Assembly: GCF_051014685.1 (NCBI RefSeq) | Contig: NW_027479413.1 | Span: 62,001-126,000 of the forward strand | Source of the DNA: Ptiloglossa arizonensis | Taxonomy: Eukaryota; Arthropoda; Insecta; Hymenoptera; Colletidae | Length of the DNA stretch: 64,000 nt | Reading direction: 5' to 3' | Shown: one piece after another, positions 50,367 to 62,396 of the stretch | How the letters are laid out: each line of letters starts with the position of its first letter | Numbering within the stretch: the first letter of the stretch is position 1 | The notes under the pieces: generated by a model | What the model was told of the DNA's origin: nothing | Databases searched by the model: none | The model's input: only the letters and a program-made list of their open reading frames with translations | Position numbers and translations under genes: made by a program

Positions 50367-52843
50367 TTGACCTAACCCAAAAATTGCTGTTGCATCTGAA
50401 AGTAGAAACTCGCCCGATTACAACGGTATGTGTATTTTTTCCCTAGGTCATTCTGGTTAAGCGTTTGGAGCAGCAGAATTGCGAAAAATTTGTTGTCTTC
50501 TCAACCATTTCTTGGCTTCAAACTCCCATATCTCGCGAACGGATTGACCTAACCCAAAAATTGCTGTTGCATCTGAAAGTAGAAGCTCGCCCGATTACAA
50601 CGGTATGTGTATTTTTTCCCTAGGCCATTCTGGTTAAGCGTTCGGAGCAGCGGAAGTGCGAAAAATTTGTTGTCTCCTCAACCATTTCTTAGCTTCAAAC
50701 TCCCATATCTCGCGAATGGATTGACCTAACCCAAAAATTCCTATTGCATCTGAAAGTAGAAACTCGCCCGATTACAACGGTATGTGTATTCTTTCCCTAG
50801 GCCATTCTGGTTAAGCGTCTGAAGCAGCAGAATTGCGAAAAATTTTTTGCCTTCTCAACCATTTCTTGGCTTCAAACTCCCATATCTCGCGAACGGATTG
50901 ACCTAACCCAAAAATTCCTATCGCTTCTGAAAGTAGAAACTCGCCCGATTACAACGGTATGTGTATTTTGTCCCTAGGCCATTCTGGTTAAGCGTTTGAA
51001 GCAGCAGAATTGCGAAAAATTTTTTGCCTTCTCAACCATTTCTTGGCTTCAAACTCCCATATCTCGCGAACGGATTGACCTAACCCAAAAATTCCTGTTG
51101 CTTCTGAAAGTAGAAGCTCGCCCGGTTACAACGGTATGTGTATTTTTTCCCTACGCCATTCTGGTTAAGCGTTTGGAGCAGCAGAATTGTGAAAAATTTT
51201 TTGCCTTCTCTACCATTCCTTGGCTTCAAACTCCCATATCTCGCGAACGGATTGACCTAACCCAAAAAGTCCTATTGCATCTGAAAGTAGAAACTCGCCC
51301 GATTACAACGGTATGTGTATCTTTTCCCTAGGCCATTCTGGTTAAGCGTTTGGAGCAGCAGAATTGCGAAAAATTTTTTGTCTTCTCAACCATTTCTTAG
51401 CTTCAAACTCCCATATCTCGCGAACGGATTGACCTAACCCAAAAATTCCTATTGCATTTGAAAGTAGAAACTCGCCCGGTTACAACGGTACGTGTATTTT
51501 TCCCCTAGGCCATTCTGGTTAAGCGATTGGGGCAGCAGAATTGCGAAAAATTTGTTGTCTTCTCAACCATTTCTTAGATTCAAAGTCCCATATCTCGCGA
51601 ACGCATTGACCAAACCCAAAAATTCCTTCTGCGTCTGAAAGTAGAAACTCGCCCGATTACAACGGTATGTGTATTTTCTCCCTAGGCCATTCTGGTTAAG
51701 CGTCTGGAGCAGCAGAATTGCGAGAAATTTGTTGTCTTCTCAACCATTTCTTGGCTTCAAACTCCCATATCTCGCGAACGGTTGACCTAACCCAAAAATT
51801 GCTGTTGCATCTGAAAGTAGAAACTCGCCCGATTACAACGGTATGTGTATTTTTTCCCTAGGCCATTCTGGTTAAGCGTTTGGAGCAGCAGAATTGCGAA
51901 AAATTTTTTGTCTTCTCAACCATTTCTTAGCTTCAAACTCCCATATCTCGCGAACGGATTGACCTAACCCTAAAATTCCTATTGCATTTGAAAGTAGAAA
52001 CTCGCCCGATTACAACGGTACGTGTATTTTTCCCCTAGGCCATTCTGGTTAAGCGATTGGAGCAGCAGAATTGCGAAAAATTTGTTGTCTTCTCAACCAT
52101 TTCTTAGATTCAAAGTCCCATAACTCGCAAACGGATTGACCAAACCCAAAAATTCCTTCTGCGTCTGAAAGTAGAAACTCGCCCGATTACAACGGTATGT
52201 GTATTTTCTCCCTAGGCCATTCTGGTTAAGCGTCTGGAGCAGCAGAATTGCGAAAAATTTGTTGTCTTCTCAACCATTTCTTGGCTTCAAACTCCCATAT
52301 CTCGCGAACGGATTGACCTAACCCAAAAATTGCTGTTGCATCTGAAAGTAGAAACTCGCCCGATTACAACGGTATGTGTATTTTTTCCCTAGGCCATTCT
52401 GGTTAAGCGTTTGGAGCAGCAGAATTACGAAAAATTTTTTTCCTTCACAACCATTTCTTGGCTTCAAACTCCCATATCTCGAGAACGGATTGACCTAACC
52501 CAAAAATTCCTATCGCATCTGAAAGTAGAAACTCGCCCGATTACAACGGTATGTGTATTTTTTCCCTACGCCATTCTGGTTAAGCGTTTGGAGCAGCAGA
52601 ATTGTGAAAAATTTTTTGCCTTCTCTACCATTCCTTGGCTTCAAACTCCCATATCTCGCGAACGGATTGACCTAACCCAAAAATTCCTATTGCATCTGAA
52701 AGTAGAAACTCGCCCGATTACAACGGTATGTGTATCTTTTCCCTAGGCCATTCTGGTTAAGCGTTTGGAGCAGCAGAATTGCGAAAAATTTGTTGTCTTC
52801 TCAACCATTTCTTAGATTCAAAGTCCCATATAACGCGAACGCA
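50367..52843 (+). repeat. 14-unit block, copy 2, with one unit exchanged
   Basis: Matches copy 1 at an offset of 2,477 bp to about 52,313, including the ACGGTTGACC deletion at 51,782. From 52,490 the offset is 2,654 bp, one unit more. The unit at 52,313-52,489 (TTGCTGTTGCATC, AATTACGAAAAATTTTTTTC) is therefore an added copy. Confidence 0.9.
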
Positions 52844-53728
52844 TTGACCAAACCCAAAAATTCCTTCTGCGTCTGAAAGTAGAAACTCGCCCGATTACAA
52901 CGGTATGTGTATTTTCTCCCTAGGCCATTCTGGTTAAGCGTCTGGAGCAGCAGAATTGCGAAAAATTTGTTGTCTTCTCAACCATTTCTTGGCTTCAAAC
53001 TCCCATATCTCGCGAACGGATTGACCTAACCCAAAAATTGCTGTTGCATCTGAAAGTAGAAACTCGCCCGATTACAACGGTATGTGTATTTTTTCCCTAG
53101 GTCATTCTGGTTAAGCGTTTGGAGCAGCAGAATTGCGAAAAATTTGTTGTCTTCTCAACCATTTCTTGGCTTCAAACTCCCATATCTCGCGAACGGATTG
53201 ACCTAACCCAAAAATTGCTGTTGCATCTGAAAGTAGAAGCTCGCCCGATTACAACGGTATGTGTATTTTTTCCCTAGGCCATTCTGGTTAAGCGTTTGGA
53301 GCAGCAGAATTGCGAAAAATTTTTTGTCTTCTCAACCATTTCTTAGCTTCAAACTCCCATATCTCGCGAACGGATTGACCTAACCCTAAAATTCCTATTG
53401 CATTTGAAAGTAGAAACTCGCCCGATTACAACGGTACGTGTATTTTTCCCCTAGGCCATTCTGGTTAAGCGATTGGAGCAGCAGAATTGCGAAAAACTTG
53501 TTGTCTTCTCAACCATTTCTTAGATTCAAAGTCCCATAACTCGCGAACGGATTGACCAAACCCAAAAATTCCTTCTGCGTCTGAAAGTAGAAACTCGCCC
53601 GATTACAACGGTATGTGTATTTTCTCCCTAGGCCATTCTGGTTAAGCGTCTGGAGCAGCAGAATTGCGAAAAATTTGTTGTCTTCTCAACCATTTCTTGG
53701 CTTCAAACTCCCATATCTCGCGAACGGA
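52844..53728 (+). repeat. 14-unit block, partial third copy
   Basis: Positions 52,490 to about 53,290 match 49,836 to about 50,636 (offset 2,654). The sequence then switches near 53,300 to match 51,782-52,313, with TAACCCTAAAATTCC and CCATAACTCGCG. The junction lies in sequence shared by the two source units, as expected for homologous unequal exchange. Confidence 0.82.
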
Positions 53729-54259
53729 TTGACCTAACCCAAAAATTGCTGTTGCATCTGAAAGTAGAAACTCGCCCGATTACAACGGTATGTGTATTTT
53801 TTCCCTAGGCCATTCTGGTTAAGCGTTTGGAGCAGCAGAAGTGCGAAAAATTTGTTGTCTCCTCAACCATTTCTTAGCTTCAAACTCCCATATCTCGCGA
53901 ACGGATTGACCTAACCCAAAAATTCCTATTGCATTTGAAAGTAGAAACTCGCCCGATTACAACGGTATGTGTATTTTTTCCCTAGGCCATTCTGGTTAAG
54001 CGTTTGGAGCAGCAGAATTACGAAAAATTTTTTTCCTTCACAACCATTTCTTGGCTTCAAACTCCCATATCTCGAGAACGGATTGACCTAACCCAAAAAT
54101 TCCTATCGCATCTGAAAGTAGAAACTCGCCCGATTACAACGGTATGTGTATTTTTTCCCTAGGCCATTCTGGTTAAGCGTTTGAAGCAGCAGAATTGCGA
54201 AAAATTTTTTGCCTTCTCAACCATTTCTTGGCTTCAAATTCCCATATCTCGCGAACGGA

Positions 54260-55850
54260 TTGACCTAACCCAAAAATTCCTATTGCCTCTGAAAGTAGAA
54301 ACTCGCCCGATTACAACGGTATGTGTATTTAGTCCCTAGGCCATTCGGGTTAAGCGTTTGGAGCAGCAGAAGTGCGAAAAATTTGTTGTCTTCTAAACCA
54401 TTTCTTAGCTACAAACTCCCATATCTCGCAAACGGATTGACCTAACCCAAAAATTCCGATGGCATCTGAAAGTAGAAACTAGCCCGATTACAGCGGTAGG
54501 TGTATTTTTTCCCTAGGATATTCTGGTTAAGCGTTTGGAGCAGCAGAATTGCGAAAAATTTTTTCCTTCTCAACCATTTCTTGGCTTCAAACTCCAATAT
54601 CTCGCGAACGGATTGACTTAACCCAAAAATTGCTGTTGCATCTGAAAGTAGAAACTCGCCCGATTACAACGATATGTGTATTTTTTCCCTAGGCCATTCT
54701 GGTCAAGGCTTTTGGAGCAGCAGAATTGCGAAAAATTTTTTGCCTTCTCAACCATTTCTTGGCTTCAAACTCCCATATCTCTTGAACGGATTGACCTAAC
54801 CCAAAAATTCCTATTGCATCTGAAAGAAGAAACTCCCCGATTACAACGGTATGTGTATTTTTTCCCAAGGCCATTCTGTTTAAGCGTTTGGAGCAGCAGA
54901 ATTGCGAAAAATTTTTTGCCTTCTCAACCATTTCTTGGCTTCAATCTCCCACATCTCGCGAACGGATTGACCTAACCCAAAAATTCCTATTGCATTTGAA
55001 AGTAGAAACTCGCCCGATTACAACGGCACGCGTATTTTTCCCCTAGGCCATTCTGGTTAAGCGATTGGAGCAGCAGAAGTGCGAAAAATTTGTTGTCTTG
55101 TCAACCATTTCTTGGCTTCAAACTCCCATATCTCGCGAACGGATTGACCTAACCCAAAAATTCCTATTGTGACTGAAAGTAGAAGCTCGCCCGATTACAA
55201 CGGTATGCGTATTTTTCCCCTAGGCCATTCTGGTTAAGCGATTGTAGCAGCAGAATTGCGAAAAATTTGTTGTCTTGACAACCATTTCATAGCTTCAAAG
55301 TCCCATATCTCGCGAACGGATTGACCTAACCCAAAAATTCCTATTGCATCTGAAAGTAGAAACTCGCCCGATTACAACGGTATGTGTATTTTTTCCCTAG
55401 GCCAATCTGGTTAAGCGTTTGGAGCAGCAGAATTGCGAAAAATTTTTTGCCTTCTCTACCATTCCTTGGCCTCAAACTCCCATATCTCGCGAACGGATTG
55501 ACCTAACCCAAAAATTCCTATTGCATTTGAAAGTAGAAACTCGCCCGATTACAACGGTACGTGTATTTTTCCCCTAGGCCATTCTGGTTAAGCGATTGGA
55601 GCAGCAGAATTGCGAAAAATTTGTTGTATTCTCATCCATTTCTTGGCTTCAAACTCCCGTATCTCGCGAACGGATTGACCTAAGCCAAAAATTGCTGTTG
55701 CATCTGAAAGTAGAAACTCGCCCGATTACAACGGTATGTGTATTTTTCCCTAGGCAATTCTGGTTAAGCGTTTGGAGCAGCAGAATTGCGAAAATTTTTT
55801 TGTCCTCTCAACCATTTCTTAGATTCAAACTCCCATATCTCGCGAACGGA
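54260..55850 (+). repeat. 9-unit block, copy 1 (1,591 bp)
   Basis: Nine units repeated at 55,851. Markers: GGTAGGTGTA; GATTGACTTAACCC; ACAACGATATG; TCTCTTGAACGG; AAAGAAGAAACTCCCCGATT, which lacks one base and gives a 176-bp unit; CCCAAGGCC; CAATCTCCCACATC; and CTATTGTGACTG. The unit at 54,613-54,790 is 178 bp because GGTCAAGGCTTTTGG has one extra base. Copy 2 (GGTCAAGCTTTTGG) lacks that base. Confidence 0.88.
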
Positions 55851-57441
55851 TTGACCTAACCCAAAAATTCCTATTGCCTCTGAAAGTAGAAACTCGCCCG
55901 ATTACAACGGTATGTGTATTTAGTCCCTAGGCCATTCGGGTTAAGCGTTTGGAGCAGCAGAAGTGCGAAAAATTTGTTGTCTTCTAAACCATTTCTTAGC
56001 TACAAACTCCCATATCTCGCAAACGGATTGACCTAACCCAAAAATTCCGATGGCATCTGAAAGTAGAAACTAGCCCGATTACAGCGGTAGGTGTATTTTT
56101 TCCCTAGGATATTCTGGTTAAGCGTTTGGAGCAGCAGAATTGCGAAAAATTTTTTCCTTCTCAACCATTTCTTGGCTTCAAACTCCAATATCTCGCGAAC
56201 GGATTGACTTAACCCAAAAATTGCTGTTGCATCTGAAAGTAGAAACTCGCCCGATTACAACGATATGTGTATTTTTTCCCTAGGCCATTCTGGTCAAGCT
56301 TTTGGAGCAGCAGATTTGCGAAAAATTTTTTGCCTTCTCAACCATTTCTTGGCTTCAAACTCCCATATCTCTTGAACGGATTGACCTAACCCAAAAATTC
56401 CTATTGCATCTGAAAGAAGAAACTCCCCGATTACAACGGTATGTGTATTTTTTCCCAAGGCCATTCTGTTTAAGCGATTGGAGCAGCAGAATTGCGAAAA
56501 ATTTTTTGCCTTCTCAACCATTTCTTGGCTTCAATCTCCCACATCTCGCGAACGGATTGACCTAACCCAAAAATTCCTGGTGCGTCTGAAAGTAGAAACT
56601 CGCCCGATTACAACGGTATGTGTATTTTTTCCCTAGCCCGTTCTGGTTAAGCGATTGGAGCAGCAGAAGTGCGAAAAATTTGTTGTCTTGTCAACCATTT
56701 CTTGGCTTCAAACTCCCATATCTCGCGAACGGATTGACCTAACCCAAAAATTCCTATTGTGACTGAAAGTAGAAGCTCGCCCGATTACAACGGTATGCGT
56801 ATTTTTCCCCTAGGCCATTCTGGTTAAGCGATTGGAGCAGCAGAATTGCGAAAAATTTGTTCTCTTCTCAACCATTTCTTAGCTTCAAAGTCCCATATCT
56901 CGCGAACGGATTGACCTAACCCAAAAATTCCTATTGCATTTGATAATAGAAACTCGCCCGATTACAACGGTACGTGTATTTTTCCCCTAGGCCATTCTGG
57001 TTAAGCGATTGGAGCAGCAGAATTGCGAAAATTTTTTTGTCCTCTCAACCATTTCTTAGATTTAAAGTCCCATATCTCGCGAACGGATTGACCTAACCCA
57101 AAAATTCCTATTGTATCTGAAAGTAGAAACTCGCCCGATTACAACGGTATGCGTATTTTTTCCCTTGGCCATTCTGCTTAAGCGTTTGGAGCAGCAGAAT
57201 TGCGAAAAATTTGTTGTCTTCTCAACCATTTCTTGGCTTCAAACTCCCATATCTCGCGAACGGATTGACCTAACCCAAAAATTGCTGTTGCATCTGAAAG
57301 TAGAAACTCGCCCGATTACAACGGTGTGTGAATTTTTTCCCTAGGCTATTCTGGTTAAGCGTTTGGAGCAGCAGAATTGCGAAAAATTTTTTGTCTTCTC
57401 AACCATTTCTTAGCTTCAAACTCCCATATCTCGCGAACGGA
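55851..57441 (+). repeat. 9-unit block, copy 2
   Basis: Repeats the markers of 54,260-55,850 at an offset of 1,591 bp, then 1,590 bp. The unit after CACATCTCGCG differs (CCTGGTGCGTCTG and CCTAGCCCGTTC, against CCTATTGCATTTG and CCTAGGCC in copy 1). The match resumes at CTATTGTGACTG, so a unit has been replaced without a length change. Confidence 0.85.
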
Positions 57442-57618
57442 TTGACCTAACCCAAAAATTCCTATTGTGACTGAAAGTAGAAACTCGCCCGATTACAACG
57501 GTATGCGTATTTTTTCCCTTGGCCATTCGGGTTAAGCGTTTGGAGCAGCAGAAGTGCGAAAAATTTCTTGTCTTCTCAACCATTTCTTAGCTTCAAACAA
57601 TCATATCTCACGAACGGA

Positions 57619-59212
57619 TTGACCTAACCCAAACATTCCTATGGCATCTGAAAGTAGAAACTCGCCCGATTACAACGGTACGTGTATTTTTTCCCTAGGC
57701 CATTCTGGTTTTTTTTCCCTAGGCCATTCGGGTTAAGCGTTTGGAGCAGCAGAATTGCGAAAATTTTTTTGCCTTATCAACCATTTCTGCTTCAAACTCC
57801 CATATCTCGCGAACGATTGACCTAACCCAAAATTGTTGTTGCATCTGAAGGTAGAAACTCGCCCGATTACAACGGTACGTGTATTTTTCCTAGGCCATTC
57901 TGGTTAGCGATTGGAGCAGCAGAATTGCGAAATTTGTTGTCTTCTCACCATTTCTTAGATTCAAAGTCCCATATCTGCGAACGGATTGACCAAACCCAAA
58001 AATTCCTTCTGCGTCTGAAAGTAGATACTCGCCCGATTACAACGTAGGTGTATTTTCTCCCTAGGCCATTCTGTTTAAGCGTCTGGAGCAGCAGAATTGT
58101 GAAAAATTTTTTGCCCTCTAACCATTTCTTGGCTTCAAACTCCATTTCTCTGAACGGATTGACCTAACCCAAAAATTCCTATTGCATCTGAAAGAAGAAA
58201 CTCCCCGATTACAACGGTAGGTGTATTTTTCCCTAGGCCACTCTGTTTAAGCGTTTGGGAGCAGCAGAATTGCGAAAAATTTTTTGCCTTCTCAACCATT
58301 TCTTGGCTTCAAACTCCCACATCTCGCGAACGGATTGACCTAACCCAAAAATCCTGGTGCGTCTGAAAGTAGAAACTCGCCCGATTACAACGGTATGTGT
58401 ATATTTCCCTAGCCTGCTTCTGGTAAGCGTTTGGAGCAGCAGAATTGCGAACAATTTGTTCTCTCTCAACCATTTCTTAGCTTCCAACTCCCATATCTCG
58501 CGAACGGATTGACCCAACCCAAAAATCCTATTGCATTTGAAAGTAGAACTCGCCCGATTACAACGGTACGCGTATTTGTCCCCTAGGCCATTCTGGTTAA
58601 GCGATTGGAGCAGCAGAAGTGCGAAAAATTGTTGTCTTGTCAACCATTTCTTAGCTTCAAAGTCCCATATCTCGCGAACGGATTGACCTAACCCAAAAAT
58701 TCCTATTGTGACTGAAAGTAGAAACTCGCCCGATTACAACGGTATGCGTATTTTTCCCTTGGCCATTCGGGGTTAAGCGTTTGGAGCAGCAGAAGTGCGA
58801 AAAATTTGTGTCTTCTCAAACCATTTCTTAGCTTCAAACAATCATATCTCACGAACGGATTGACCTAACCCAACATTCCTATGGCCTTGAAAGTAGAAAC
58901 TCGCCCGATTACAACGGTACGTGTATTTTTTCCCTAGGCCATTCTGGTTAAGCGTTTGGAGCAGCAGAATTGCGAAAAATTTTTTGCCTTATCAACCATT
59001 TCTGGCTTCAAACTCCGATATCTCTTTGAACGGGATTGACCTAACCCAAAAATTCCTATTGCATCACAACGCAGACACTCGCCGATTACAACGGTATGCG
59101 TATTTTTTCCCTAGTCAATTCTGGTTAAGCGATTGGAGCAGCCAGAATTGTGAACACTTTGTTCTCTTCTCAACCATTTCTTAGCTTCCCACTCCCATAT
59201 CTCGCGAACGGA
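57619..59212 (+). repeat. Satellite stretch with clustered single-base indels, probably unpolished sequence
   Basis: Nine units with interval lengths of 198, 169, 173, 176, 174, 174, 177, 176 and 177 bp. By hand I count about 30 single-base losses and about 7 gains, mostly in homopolymers or doublets: CGAAATTTG for CGAAAAATTTG, TTTCCTAGG for TTTCCCTAGG, GGTTAGCG for GGTTAAGCG, TTCTCACC for TTCTCAACC, CAACGTAGG for CAACGGTATG. Clean partners exist nearby: 58,159-58,683 corresponds to 59,390-59,921, and 58,683-59,036 to 60,805-61,159. They share the same substitutions without the indels. That points to sequencing or assembly error more than to old degenerate repeats, although true decay cannot be excluded from sequence alone. 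Confidence 0.75.
57685..57732 (+). repeat. 24-bp tandem duplication inside one unit
   Basis: Within this unit the segment from the T-run to CCATTCTGG is present twice in direct succession (57,685-57,708 and 57,709-57,732). The second copy has eight T's and ends CCATTCGGG. This is the only sub-unit duplication I found in the window. It lies in the indel-rich stretch, so it may be a splice point between two reads or contigs rather than a real event. Confidence 0.85.
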
Positions 59213-60274
59213 TTGACCTAACCCAAAAATTCCTATTGCATTTGAAAGAAGAAACTCCCCCGATTACAACGGTATGTGTTTTTTTTCCCTAGGCCACTCT
59301 GTTTAAGCGTCTGGAGCAGCAGAATTGTGAAAAATTTTTTGCCTTCTCAACCATTTCTTGGCTTCAAACTCCCATTTCTCTTGAACGGATTGACCTAACC
59401 CAAAAATTCCTATTGCATCTGAAAGAAGAAACTCCCCCGATTACAACGGTATGTGTATTTTTTCCCTAGGCCACTCTGTTTAAGCGTTTGGAGCAGCAGA
59501 ATTGCGAAAAATTTTTTGCCTTCTCAACCATTTCTTGGCTTCAAACTCCCACATCTCGCGAACGGATTGACCTAACCCAAAAATTCCTGGTGCGTCTGAA
59601 AGTAGAAACTCGCCCGATTACAACGGTATGTGTATGTTTTCCCTAGCCTGTTCTGGTTAAGCGTTTTGAGCAGCAGAATTGCGAACAATTTGTTCTCTTC
59701 TCAACCATTTCTTAGCTTCCAACTCCCATATCTCGCGAACGGATTGACCCAACCCAAAAATTCCTATTGCATTTGAAAGTAGAAACTCGCCCGATTACAA
59801 AGGTACGCGTATTTGTCCCCTAGGCCATTCTGGTTAAGCGATTGGAGCAGCAGAAGTGTGAAAAATTTGTTGTCTTGTCAACCATTTCTTAGCTTCAAAG
59901 TCCCATATCTCGCGAACGGATTGACCTAACCCAAAAATTCCTATTGTGACTGAAAGTAGAAACTCGCCCGATTACAACGGTACGTGTATTTTTCCCCTAG
60001 GCCATTCTGGTTAAGCGATTGGAGCAGCAGAATTGCGAAAAATTTGTTGTCTTCTCAACCATTTCTTGGCTTCAAACTCCCATATCTCTTGAACGGATTG
60101 ACCTAACCCAAAAATTCCTATTGCATCAGAAAGCAGAAACTCGCCCGATTACAACGGTATGCGTATTTTTTCCCTAGTCAATTCTGGTTAAGCGATTGGA
60201 GCAGCAGAATTGTGAACAATTTGTTCTCTTCTCAACCATTTCTTAGCTTCCAACTCCCATATCTCGCGAACGGA
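59213..60274 (+). repeat. Clean satellite units downstream of the indel-rich stretch
   Basis: Six units of exactly 177 bp. They carry AAAGAAGAAACTCCCCCG, CCACTCTGTTTAAGCG, CCTGGTGCGTCTG, GTGAACAATTTGTTCTC and TTCCAACTCCC. These variants are confined to roughly the last 10 kb of the window. Several are the intact forms of units seen with indels at 58.2-58.9 kb. Confidence 0.88.
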
Positions 60275-61335
60275 TTGACCTAACCCAAAAATTCCTGGTG
60301 CGTCTGAAAGTAGAAACTCGCCCGATTACAGCGGTATGTGTATTTTTTCCCTAGGATATTCTGGTTAAGCGTTTGGAGCAGCAGAATTGCGAAAAATTTT
60401 TTCCATCTCAACCATTTCTTGGCTTCAAACTCCCATATCTCGCGAACGGATTGACCTAACCCAAAAATTCCTATTGCATCTGAAAGTAGAAACTCGCCCG
60501 ATTACAACGGTACGTGTATTTTCTCCCTAGGCCATTCTGGTTAAGCGTTTGGAGCAGCAGAATTGCGAAAAATTTTTTGCCTTATCAACCATTTCTTGGC
60601 TTCAAACTCCCATATCTCGCGAACGGATTTACCTAACCCAAAAATTCCTATTGCATCAGAAAGCAGAAACTCGCCCGATTACAACGGTATGCGTATTTTT
60701 TCCCTAGTCAATTCTGGTTAAGCGATTGGAGCAGCAGAATTGTGAACAATTTGTTCTCTTCTCAACCATTTCTTAGCTTCCAACTCCCATATCTCGCGAA
60801 CGGATTGACCTAACCCAAAAATTCCTATTGTGACTGAAAGTAGAAACTCGCCCGATTACAACGGTATGTGTATTTTGTCCCTAGGCCATTCGGGTTAAGC
60901 GTTTGGAGCAGCAGAAGTGCGAAAAATTTGTTGTCTTCTCAACCATTTCTTAGCTTCAAACAATCATATCTCACGAACGGATTGACCTAACCCAAACATT
61001 CCTATGGCATTTGAAAGTAGAAACTCGCCCGATTACAACGGTACGTGTATTTTTCCCCTAGGTCATTCTAATTAAGCGTTTGAAGCAGCAGAATTGCGAA
61101 AAATTTTTTGCCTTCTCAACCATTTCTTGGCTTCAAACTCCCATATCTCGCGAACGGATTGACCTATCCCAAAAATTGCTGTTGCATCTGAAAGTAGAAA
61201 CTCGCCCGATTACAACGGTACGTGTATTTTTCCCCTAGGCCATTCTGGTTAAGCGATGGGAGCAGCAGAAGTGCGAAAAATTTGTTGTCTTGTCAACCAT
61301 TTCTTAGCTTCCAACTCCCATATCTCGCGAACGGA
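60275..61335 (+). repeat. 6-unit higher-order repeat, copy 1 (1,061 bp)
   Basis: Six units, one of 176 bp (TTTTTTCCATCTC). Markers are CCTGGTGCGTCTG with CCTAGGATATTC, GGATTTACCTAACCC, GCATCAGAAAGCAG, AAACAATCATATCTCACG, CCTAGGTCATTCTAATTAAG and GCGATGGGAGCAG. All recur 1,061 bp downstream. Confidence 0.92.
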
Positions 61336-62396
61336 TTGACCTAACCCAAAAATTCCTGGTGCGTCTGAAAGTAGAAACTCGCCCGATTACAGCGGTATGT
61401 GTATTTTTTCCCTAGGATATTCTGGTTAAGCGTTTGGAGCAGCAGAATTGCGAAAAATTTTTTCCATCTCAACCATTTCTTGGCTTCAAACTCCCATATC
61501 TCGCGAACGGATTGACCTAACCCAAAAATTCCTATTGCATCTGAAAGTAGAAACTCGCCCGATTACAACGGTACGTGTATTTTCTCCCTAGGCCATTCTG
61601 GTTAAGCGTTTGGAGCAGCAGAATTGCGAAAAATTTTTTGCCTTATCAACCATTTCTTGGCTTCAAACTCCCATATCTCGCGAACGGATTTACCTAACCC
61701 AAAAATTCCTATTGCATCAGAAAGCAGAAACTCGCCCGATTACAACGGTATGCGTATTTTTTCCCTAGTCAATTCTGGTTAAGCGATTGGAGCAGCAGAA
61801 TTGTGAACAATTTGTTCTCTTCTCAACCATTTCTTAGCTTCCAACTCCCATATCTCGCGAACGGATTGACCTAACCCAAAAATTCCTATTGTGACTGAAA
61901 GTAGAAACTCGCCCGATTACAACGGTATGTGTATTTTGTCCCTAGGCCATTCGGGTTAAGCGTTTGGAGCAGCAGAAGTGCGAAAAATTTGTTGTCTTCT
62001 CAACCATTTCTTAGCTTCAAACAATCATATCTCACGAACGGATTGACCTAACCCAAACATTCCTATGGCATTTGAAAGTAGAAACTCGCCCGATTACAAC
62101 GGTACGTGTATTTTTCCCCTAGGTCATTCTAATTAAGCGTTTGAAGCAGCAGAATTGCGAAAAATTTTTTGCCTTCTCAACCATTTCTTGGCTTCAAACT
62201 CCCATATCTCGCGAACGGATTGACCTATCCCAAAAATTGCTGTTGCATCTGAAAGTAGAAACTCGCCCGATTACAACGGTACGTGTATTTTTCCCCTAGG
62301 CCATTCTGGTTAAGCGATGGGAGCAGCAGAAGTGCGAAAAATTTGTTGTCTTGTCAACCATTTCTTAGATTTAAAGTCCCATATCTCGCGAACGGA
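61336..62396 (+). repeat. 6-unit higher-order repeat, copy 2 (1,061 bp)
   Basis: Second copy of 60,275-61,335, with no substitution noticed on reading. Similarity stops near 62,367, where TTAGATTTAAAGTCCC replaces TTAGCTTCCAACTCCC. The new sequence matches 57,057-57,260, so the right junction joins two unit types already neighbouring elsewhere. Confidence 0.9.

Noticed and set aside
57619..59212. Edge of the array or an old degenerate flank
   Set aside because: Clean, near-identical units continue on the right to 64,000, and the changes are almost all indels rather than substitutions, so a sequencing artefact fits better.
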